Shown one piece after another: positions 55,359 through 64,000 of a stretch of DNA of 64,000 bases (the stretch's first letter is position 1; the number at the start of each line of letters is the position of its first letter). The translations under genes and the position numbers were made by a program. The stretch is taken from NCBI GenBank assembly GCA_963680875.1, contig OY804584.1, forward strand, positions 94,508,031 through 94,572,030. Direction: 5' to 3'. The notes beneath the pieces are model-generated. The model was not told the DNA's origin. It did no database searches and saw only the letters and a program-made list of their open reading frames with translations. This DNA comes from Bathymodiolus brooksi. Taxonomy: Eukaryota; Mollusca; Bivalvia; Mytilida; Modiolidae.

Positions 55359-57097
55359 CCATAACACTACACTGGTTAGACGATTGAAGGACTAGCTAGC
55401 TGGTTTGTCTATTATGTATCCTCACCGGCAAATACTAGAAATAAATTAAAGCCTTAACGGCATATTCATAATAAATAACAACATCACAAATTGTGTTATC
55501 CCCTCGAATATATATGTGACATCAGGTTTACAAAACATATTGCCAATCATGTATGTTTGATAAATTTGTCATCTATACACTAATTGTGAATGACATTTCG
55601 CATAGGATCATGTCAAAAGTCATATTTTCATCCGACTAATCAACGCCACCAGCTTACCAAATTTTGAAGTATTAAAACACAACACACGCTGAGAGAACTG
55701 TTGTCTGATTGATCAGTATGTTTTACTGTAGGGCATATAATTGGACGGTAAAAGATGAATGAAATGAAACTTGACATAACCACAAGCGGTTATTTGATTA
55801 TTGCTTAACGCCCAATGAGCAGTATTACAGCTATATTTAGGACCGGAAAAAAGTTCAATAATATATAGAAATGAGGGAATGGATGGGTCAGCCGGATTAG
55901 CTACTTTTGACTGCCACTGAAATGGTATGAAAGGGTGTGTTGGGACGAAACGTTTAGTCTTTTGATAGCGGTTTAAGTGCGCCTACTCTACAAAATATAT
56001 ACAAAAGATGTATTTCACGTGCAGGGAACGTGGCACTCTCCGAACACGTTACTCACTATGGATGGGTAGGCTTTCCATATTATAACATGACAACCCCTAA
56101 TCGAGAGGGTTCCCCTTATCTGCCACCTGGGAAGGCGCTGATCATCTCTCTGGGTTTGAGCCCTGGGAGCCTTCACCAGTGCATAGGGCCACAAACGGGA
56201 TATTTCCAGATATTAGTGTTTCGCACTAAGAGAGATAGAAAGAAAACATCCAACAAATTTCTAATTGTAATTAAGTTGTGTCAATACACTTTCTGCACTT
56301 ACTATACAATAAGCCGATTTACAACTTACAAGTAAAACAGGATATATTATATGTGTACTTAACGCTGGTGAATAAATTCAGATTATATAACTATCTAAGG
56401 AGGAAATTTAAATGTATTTTATATTCATAAGTTTCTAATATATAACGACAATTTAAAGGGAGAGGGTTCTGTTAGTCCCCCGGTCCAAAAATGTTTGTCA
56501 TGCTACACAAAAATCAGATTATTTCATTAATATTCCAGGTCAATGAATTTTTCTTAACTAAATTAGGCGACAAAATTAATTTGAAAAAAAACAGTCCCCC
56601 AACCCGTTACCACCAAAATACGATTTAAATGGTGGTCCCTGTTTGGGTCAAATCAAATAGTATAAAATATATATTTGTTCCTTCTTCTCTAAGCATGCAG
56701 CTTTTAAGGGCAAAGACTGGTTGACGCGAAATCAAAGTGATGTGTCTGTGTAGAGCGACGTGTCTGTTTGTGGAATATAGTTTTACTGAGATATGACAAT
56801 AATAGTTCAACTTTGTGCGACGGTATAGCAGAAAACAACAGATAAATTATCAGCATTGTCATCATCATCATCTCATACTACATATACACATACTGCAGCC
56901 TTCTGACAAGACTGTATTTATATTAAGTCTTTTCCAAAGCATATGATAATGTTGTACATAATTTTTGTCAGAACACCCAAATAAAGATATGAACACACAA
57001 AGGTTGATACGAATATTCAAACCAGCTTGGGAAAAACCTCTCACTGTTGAGTATATACAATAAATAGATGTTTTGCTTCTGGTATATCTCCATTTAA

Positions 57098-57368
57098 GGT
57101 GGTACCATACACTTCAGGTAAAATTTGATCTGCTCGTTTGATTTTCTTATTTTTTTGGTAGTGTGTTTGAATATATCCACTGTAATAAATATCAAAATTT
57201 TAACAAATTCCAACCAACAGACTCAGAGCTATAAATTAACTAGCCACATTGCAGCTTTTCTCTCTGGTTTTGATCACCGAGATGCTTGAAATCTGCATAC
57301 AAACATCATATGATCAAAACGTTCAACTGATTTTAAAGAGTTATCTCCCTGTAGTGTATGGTACTACC
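57098..57368. mobile_element. 271-bp TTAA MITE, copy 2
   Basis: Counterpart of 5432-5702, with TTAA at 57094-57097 and 57369-57372. Confidence 0.8.
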
Positions 57369-57754
57369 TTAAATAATGTAATTATTAGTTACTACTAAGG
57401 TTCCCCTCCTTCAGGCATGTTAACCTTACCAGATTTTAGTTATCATGTTTAGACACTTTTTGTTTTATTGCTCATAATGATTTTATAAATAATTTGGCTT
57501 TCCTATCTTTTGATTTTGAACGTACTTAATGAAGGTTATTCCAGAAACGTTCCGTGTGCACTAAATTTGATAGGTACGTATTTATTGTATATATTTGTAT
57601 TTTAGGTCAGGATTGGGTCCGGAAGTAGCTGATTATATCTTTGATTGTGAACAATCGGGTGTCACAGTGTACATGTATGACGAGTAAGTTTAGCTACGCG
57701 CTGTCAAATATTTGTATGGAGTTGTAGAATAGAGTTTGATGTAGAGGGAAAAAA

Positions 57755-58080
57755 CTGTCCATGTTTATGTTGTGTCCATGTCCATGTTTATGTTGTGTCC
57801 ATGTCCATGTTTATGTTGTGTCCATGTCCATGCTGTGTCCGTGTTTATGTTGTGTCCATGTCCATGCTGTGTCCGTGTTTATGTTGTCATTCATTTTTGT
57901 GATAGTATAATGTCTTTTTGAATGGAAGCGAATCTTTGTAGGTTTATCTTGTATCGTTTTGTTTATAAATTATTTTCGAGAGATATCCTATTATCGAGAG
58001 GGGAGGGAGATGGGATCCTATTATCAAGAGGGGAGGGAGATGGGATCCTATTATCAAGAGGGGAGGGAGATGGGACCCCA
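57755..58080. repeat. Two minisatellites, copy 2
   Basis: GTCCATG/TTTATGTTGT array (57755-57890) and three 30-bp units (57986-58080). The first differs in unit order from copy 1. Confidence 0.75.
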
Positions 58081-58687
58081 TTCATCGATTAAACACTGCC
58101 ACATTATTGTGTCTGTCCCAAGCCAGGCACAGGATTTCGAACACCATACGTCGTTGTCTTTTTGTATTCAATTAAGATGAGAGGTGATTGTTCTTTATGT
58201 TGTTATAGGTGGAATTGATGACCATCACAGTTTAATCTGTCTGTTCATAATATTATTGTCGTCTAGGTCGTCCCCCTATACTATCAATATAATGTGTCAT
58301 CAAGGACTATGACACCCATTTCACACGTTACATGTATCTATAAACCATGAAGGTATTTCACCAGTGTCAATAAAAACATTGAGTGCCACAGTGAATTCAG
58401 TTCAAAATTGGTAATAAATTATAATAACAAGTATTAAAATTAGTCGAAGTCGTTGGCTCTGTAATTTTAAGAAATAAAAAACTATGATTTAAAATACGAA
58501 ATAAAGAAGTGTGACTTCACCTATTTAGGATAAAAATAACACTAGATCTCAATAGTAATATAGCATTCTTGTTTTTTAAGATTTAAAGTAGAAATATTAA
58601 CAAATAGAAAAATCTGCATACAAACATCATATGATCAAAACGTTCAACTGATTTCAAAGAGTTATCTCCATGTAGTGTATGGTACTC

Positions 58688-58920
58688 TCTTGGTTTATGG
58701 TTTATATCGTGGCGGTCAGTTTTATTGATGGAGGACACCGGAGTACCCAGAGAAAATCATCGACCTGTCGCAAGTAACTGATGAACTTGATCATATAATG
58801 TTGTATCAAGTACACCTCGTCATGAACGGGGTTCGAACTCACAACTTAAGTGGTGATAGGCACTGATTGCACAGGAAGCTGTAAATCCAACTACCGTACG
58901 ATCACGATCACGACGCCCCC
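58688..58920 (-). mobile_element. SINE, copy 2 of 7028-7262
   Basis: Same insertion at the same place, so older than the duplication. The preceding MITE fragment is also present. Confidence 0.75.
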
Positions 58921-59955
58921 TTCCATCCCCAGCCCTTCATCTATCAAATATAGTTGACACCCCTCTCAAAATCACATACGACAACAATCCCAAAGCACAA
59001 GCAAGCGATTCTGACTACATTGCAACTGTAGAGTTTGACTTAAATTTAAACGAGACAAAAGTCTGAGCTGACACTTTTTCTGCAAGCTGTCAGTTTAAAT
59101 CTACCTGAGGATAAGGTGAAAAAAGTTGTATTAGATTCTAACAGAGGGAAGTGTATTAAACAAGAGGCTGCACTATGTGTGTGTTCAGTATGATGAGATG
59201 GTGATGATACTCTAAAAGATTGTATGAACTTTTTTCTTTGAATGTCCAGTTTACAGTGACAATAGAGTAATTTTAATTAGAAAATTAGAAATTTACGTAA
59301 TCACAATAAAATTGAAACTAGCTGGTGATGGAAATCTGGCTCCTCAACAAAACATATAAATGTTCCCAGTTGTTTTGTCCTGTCTAAGAATTACCCATCA
59401 CTCTAACTGATGTAACTAGCATACTCCAGTTCATGTTGGCTTTTTTATTATTTTGTGTGTTTTTTCTCCTCATTGAACCTTTTCTTCTTCTTTCCTATTC
59501 CCCCATTTAAAGTTTTGAACATTTTTTTTTACAGTATTTTTCTTTATTATTATTTACTAAGCATATCATATGCTAAAGTTTATTTGTATAATTATCCCCA
59601 TTATGTGCAATCATTTTTGTTGATATTTTTTGTAAAAGGGTAAATACTATAATGACTAGACTGAAGAACAAACAAGTACGGGCCTATTTTAACTTTGTCA
59701 TTCCTTTACCGGGTAATAAATACGTGATGGTAAAAATTGGGGTAGAGTTATATCCTTTGCCTTATGATTTAATGACTAGATTCGTTTAAGACCCGGAGGA
59801 TAAGTAATCAAACAACTATTATAACATTACATTTCAAGTAATTTTTTTCTGGTAAATGGGAGCCTACTTGAATTAGTCAAACTCAAGGTAAGTTTAAAGA
59901 CAAATGACATGGTTTATTAGATACATTTATCATTGAATTTGTTTATGTTTGTAAG

Positions 59956-60080
59956 GTTATGGTGTTTAACGCCACTTTCAACAATATTTTAGTTATATCG
60001 TGGCGGTCAGTTTTATTGGTGGAGAAAACCACAGTAACCGGAGAAAAACCACTGGCTTGTCGCAAATACCCGCTCAGATA
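59956..60080 (-). mobile_element. SINE 3' half, copy 2 of 8310-8435
   Basis: Same truncated SINE at the equivalent position, followed by the two-unit version of the 36-bp minisatellite at 60165-60245. Confidence 0.7.
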
Positions 60081-60968
60081 TAGGTGAACTTACCCGGTTT
60101 TGAATATCTTATTTAAGCCCTTTGGTTTTTCGTGCTAAAGAAGATTCTATAAATTTTTTGTCTTTCCAATCTTTGACTTTGAGGGTACCTGATGAAGGTT
60201 GTTCCAATCTTTGACCTTGAGGGTGGGTACCTGATGAAGGTTGTTACAGAAACACGTCGCGAACACTACAATTGATATGCTAGTATACGATTTTATTAAT
60301 ACATTTTTTTATATATCTAAATAACTTGAAAACAAAAGAAGAACAATGATTTATAGCAGACGTATGTTCGTTCAATGCAATTCAACCATTCGGAGAATTG
60401 AAAATTGAAATTTCACAGATTTTTTTTCTACCTCTGATATTAAAATAGTATGACTTTAAATATTCCACTTAAAAACTATTATTTGTTTCTCAATGAGGGA
60501 CGATCTGCATTCTTGCTACTTAAGATAAACACCTGTTTAATGAGTGAGTGAGTGAATTATATTTTGTTGTTGTCTAAAGCCACATAAAAACATTTCAGCT
60601 ATATCATGGCGAGAACAATTTACATTCAATGAAATGATGATGATATCCGCTTTCTCCTAGACCAACACGTTTAGTTGCATGATCTTTATATTGCTAGCCG
60701 ACTGAAACATCAGTTCGCAGGTAGACATGCACACTTCACTCCTTCAGCCTTTCTCTTATTCCTTAAGCTGCATATAAGAGGAGAATCGTCAAATACCATA
60801 CTCAAGAAGACCACACTAACAATTATACTACCGATGCGGTCCAAAGAAAAAAAACATGTTTAAGTTATGTCAATGACCCAGTAATCCTTTTTAATTTATC
60901 TTTAATAAAATGCATATTCATTAAGCTATTTAAAACATATTTTATTGTTCAAAAAGACAATTGAGACG

Positions 60969-60972
60969 TTAA
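60969..60972. other. Empty target site of element X
   Basis: GACG-TTAA-AGAAC is uninterrupted here, whereas copy 1 has element X between two TTAA copies. Confidence 0.92.
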
Positions 60973-61204
60973 AGAACAATCAATCAAATAATTATTTAAT
61001 ACGGTATTATTTATATTTCATGCAAAAACAAATAAACATAAAAATTACTCATATATATATACACTGAAAATTTGAAACGGAGTCATTGCTAACAAAGATT
61101 TTTTTTCATTAGCATTATGGTATCATTATTATAATAACATGTTTATTACCCTATTAATAAACTATTTGATCTAGACTCACTCTTTGTTATAGTAAAGATT
61201 GGGG

Positions 61205-61452
61205 TTATGGTGTTTAACGCCACTTTTAACAATATTTCAGTTATATCGTGGAGGTCATTTTTTTTTTATTATTGGAAACCGGAATACCCGGTGAAAACCA
61301 CCGACTTGCCACAAGTCACTGACAAACTTTATCACATAATGTTGTATCGAGTACAGCTCGCCATGAACATGATTCGAACTCACAATTTTAATGATGATGG
61401 GCATTGAGTGCACAAGTAAATTCAACTACCATATGATCACGACCACGACGGA
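61205..61452 (-). mobile_element. SINE, copy 2 of 16833-17082
   Basis: Full-length SINE at the equivalent site with only scattered changes. Confidence 0.8.
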
Positions 61453-62405
61453 TCCTTTGTGATATTTAGATCAGCGAAAAAATAGCATACTAGATGAGCA
61501 AGGGTTTTGGCTCGTATATCTAAGCTCACTCTTCTTTACATTTCTGGCCGTCCCTCACTACTGAAGATTATTGGCCGAGCGCCGTATTAAATTTAGTTAA
61601 TACATAAGTTAACATATGTACAATAAACAATGAATCAAAGGTTAAAACTATATACATTTGATAACTACTATGAGTATGAGTGATTATGGTGTGAAAATTG
61701 GAATCAAGGCAGATACTGGGATCATGCTATTGAAACCGTCAACTGTGTCTGCAGTGGTAAATGTTGTAGGCAGTTGATTCTAAAGTGTGATAGACCTGGG
61801 GAAGTACGAGTATTTGTAGCAGTCTTTTGATGTGTTCTTTGGGGCATTGCGTATTACATAAGATATTTATTTGTACGTTTTCTAGAGGATATAGTACTGG
61901 GTGAATGTCTTTGACTAACATGTATATATATATATATATATACAACGTCTGAAAAACCAGTCAACGATCAATCTTACGGGGTGTTGGATCGTTACGGTAT
62001 AACGATACTATACAAGTAAAACAATTATAAACGTCTAAAATGGTTTGTAAAACAACACCAAGTACACAAAACAAAGTGATAAAGAATTAAACACTTCGTT
62101 GAATGACAAAATGTTCGTCCCACCGAGGGACTTTATCAATGTCTAATTAAATAAAATTTCGAAACAATATAGCGACTTTACAATTTCAAAAAAAAGTTTT
62201 TGACGGTCCATGTACGGCACAAAAGAACCAGAAGATGCACATATGAAACTACATGCATAAAAGAATGGAAATCCTACATATAAATTAATAAAAGTACAAT
62301 AACAATAATATAAATACACAATAGGGCTACACATTTAAATAAATGTTAAATTAGAAATAAAAATAAATATAAAAATGAGACATTATTGGTAAATGTATCA
62401 AATAG

Positions 62406-62856
62406 CACAGGGGCTAGGTGCGTCCGAAAAAAAAAAATAATAAAAAAAAATACTATATAATACTACAAGGGGGCGAACTCACTTGCTTCCATTTTTTTAA
62501 GTCGTCGTGTTAAATTGGTCGTAACTTCGGGTTGACCACTTCCCATCTGTGTACAGACTTTCACATGCGTAAACGAGTCATTTTGACTAGCTAAATACTT
62601 TCATCCATTCAAATTACGTTAAAATTTCTTACCTTTCGCCAATTTATATGCCCTTTAAATATGTTTTTGAAAGAAATCCCTTTTGCATCCTTGACAAATG
62701 CCATAGACATGAAAATTGAGAGAGTTCTAACGGGATTTTTGATTGGCTGAAACAGATCAATTTAACACGACGACTTAAAAAAAATGGTAGCAAGTGAGTT
62801 CGCCCCCTTGTAGTATTATATAGTATTTTTTTTTTCGGACGCACCTAGTCCCTGTG
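62406..62856. mobile_element. Long-TIR element, copy 2, internally deleted
   Basis: Same ends and TCAAATAG flanks as 18030-18641. About 160 internal bases are missing, joining GTAACTTCGG to GTTGACCACT. Confidence 0.8.
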
Positions 62857-63016
62857 TCAAATAGCACTGTCAAAATATTGTTGAAAACAGTATAATACCC
62901 AAACTCATTCAAAAAAACGGCCCACCACAGTGTGGAATATATACTTTGGGCCAATTGAGCAAACTGTATGTCCTAATACGACTGGAGGAGACCAACAAAA
63001 ATATATATATATAGGG

Positions 63017-63175
63017 AGTGGATGTAGTCGAGTGGTCTAGGGCGCTGGACGTAAGGCTAAGCGAATGGTGCTGCAGTGTATCAATGGTGTGGGTTCAAAT
63101 CCCGTCGAGGGAAGAACAAAAATTTGACAGCTCTAAAATCTAATTCTAACACTGTTTGGTTTAATTTTCAGACGT
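63017..63175 (+). mobile_element. tRNA-Leu-like SINE, copy 2
   Basis: Counterpart of 18799-18959, A-box and B-box intact, followed by a TA run. Confidence 0.8.
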
Positions 63176-63509
63176 ATATATATATATATATATATGATGT
63201 TACAAAAAATATATTGACACAATTTTCGATCAACAAATGACCTTCCTCAGTGTCTATCAAAGTTAGACTGAGTTTGTAAAGATTAGATGGTATAATTACA
63301 ACTCACTAAATAGTCAGGTGACAAAGTCTGACGTATTAAAAATCTTTAACTCCCTCATTTCACTGTAAAGATATGATGGTATAATTGTCACCTGGTAAAG
63401 TGTGGCGCATTTGAGAATGCTAAGGATAATCGTTAATAAAAGGTGGTGAGCACAAATCCTTAACTTTGTGACAGTAGTAAAATATTCGTTAACTATAAAC
63501 ACTGAAAGA

Positions 63510-63540
<31 letters not shown>

Positions 63541-63622
63541 AAGGGAATCTACCAACTAGAGAACTTAATGAGTAACGGATCGTCGAGACATGACGATGCA
63601 GCACAAACAAAATAAATAATAG

Positions 63623-63688
63623 AAGTCTAGAAGATTGTGCAACGATACCGATACCTTTATCGGTATCGTTGCACAATCTTCTAGACTT
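63623..63688. repeat. Perfect 66-bp palindrome
   Basis: Two 31-base arms starting AAGTCTAGAAGATTGTGCAA pair without mismatch around the loop CCTT. Followed by a TA run and an ATCA microsatellite (about 63756-63793) that is longer than its counterpart in copy 1. Confidence 0.9.
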
Positions 63689-63753
63689 ATATATATATAT
63701 ATATATATAGACTCACTCTCTGTGATCTTTAGATTAGCGACAAAATAGAATAC

Positions 63754-63794
<41 letters not shown>

Positions 63795-64000
63795 CTTAAT
63801 TCTCATAAACCATATAATTACAACGGTACATGTACCCTGTATAATCAATAACAACAGAGACAGTGTTGAGAGACAGTTTAGAGAACACAAGATTTATTTA
63901 TATCTCGTATAAATTTACATAATTTTTCTAAATTTTGTTTTTGAGAAGCACTCATAATTTGTTTAAATTTAAGAATATTTGGTATTCCTCGAAAATTTGA

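Larger units (their letters stand above)
54989..64000. repeat. Duplicated block, copy 2
   Basis: Matches copy 1 in three pieces: 3323-9354, 16598-19413 and about 34700-35160. Relative to copy 1 it lacks 163-3325 (junction at GTT), element X, the inner part of the long-TIR element, part of the TA region and the whole satellite array. Substitutions are sparse. No gene is present in it. Confidence 0.9.

Overview
The window is repeat-dominated, AT-rich animal nuclear DNA. Introns have GT/AG borders. Eleven tRNA-derived SINE copies or fragments share a tail I associate with molluscs, and at least two repeat families look bivalve-like. I read it as a bivalve genome, possibly a mytilid; that assignment rests on remembered repeat families and not on a search. 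No housekeeping gene is visible. Almost all coding sequence belongs to mobile elements, and the only host-like gene that reads through intact is a small two-exon secreted protein (36205-37524).

Layout. 1-2028 is the right end of an element (here called element A): the 3' part of a RecQ-like helicase, 148-bp subterminal repeats and a long terminal inverted repeat. 2029-2486 is the right tip of a TTAA-flanked element (element Y). 3306-3459 is a long hairpin. 3460-9354 is non-coding repeat-rich DNA. 9355-16597 is a second TTAA-flanked element (element X). 16598-18960 is repeat-rich. 19414-34712 is an array of about 32 monomers of 471 bp, each containing a tRNA-derived SINE. 35161-41590 holds the secreted-protein gene, foldback elements and a hAT-like remnant. 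41595-45489 is the left part of element Y. 45499-54991 is the left part of element A, carrying an SGNH-hydrolase-like gene, a PHD-finger/DUF6589-type transposase-like gene and the 5' part of the helicase. 54989-64000 is a second copy of 3323-35160 that lacks element X and the satellite array.

Element A is the most interesting system. It would be about 11.4 kb, with long inverted termini, a 9-bp target duplication and three genes. The helicase and the DUF6589 gene are head to head with 38 bp between start codons. The SGNH gene and the DUF6589 gene share an E2F-like site, a CACGTG box and a TTATCCA motif directly before the ATG. Each terminus also carries a small outward-facing exon with a splice donor. 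Elements X and Y are divergent relatives that carry the same convergent gene pair: a P2X7 C-terminal (ballast) domain gene and an unrecognised gene with an R-I-x-x-G-D-Q-x-D-R motif. Element A sits inside element Y.

Three independent junctions (the target duplication of A, an exon-intron border of the Y gene, and the TTAA ends of Y) show that sequence at 41.6-45.5 kb originally lay directly left of sequence at 1-2.5 kb. The window is therefore one period (54,829 bp) of a head-to-tail duplication, or an assembly join of two haplotypes. Every element gene except the helicase half at 1-731 carries stop codons or frameshifts.
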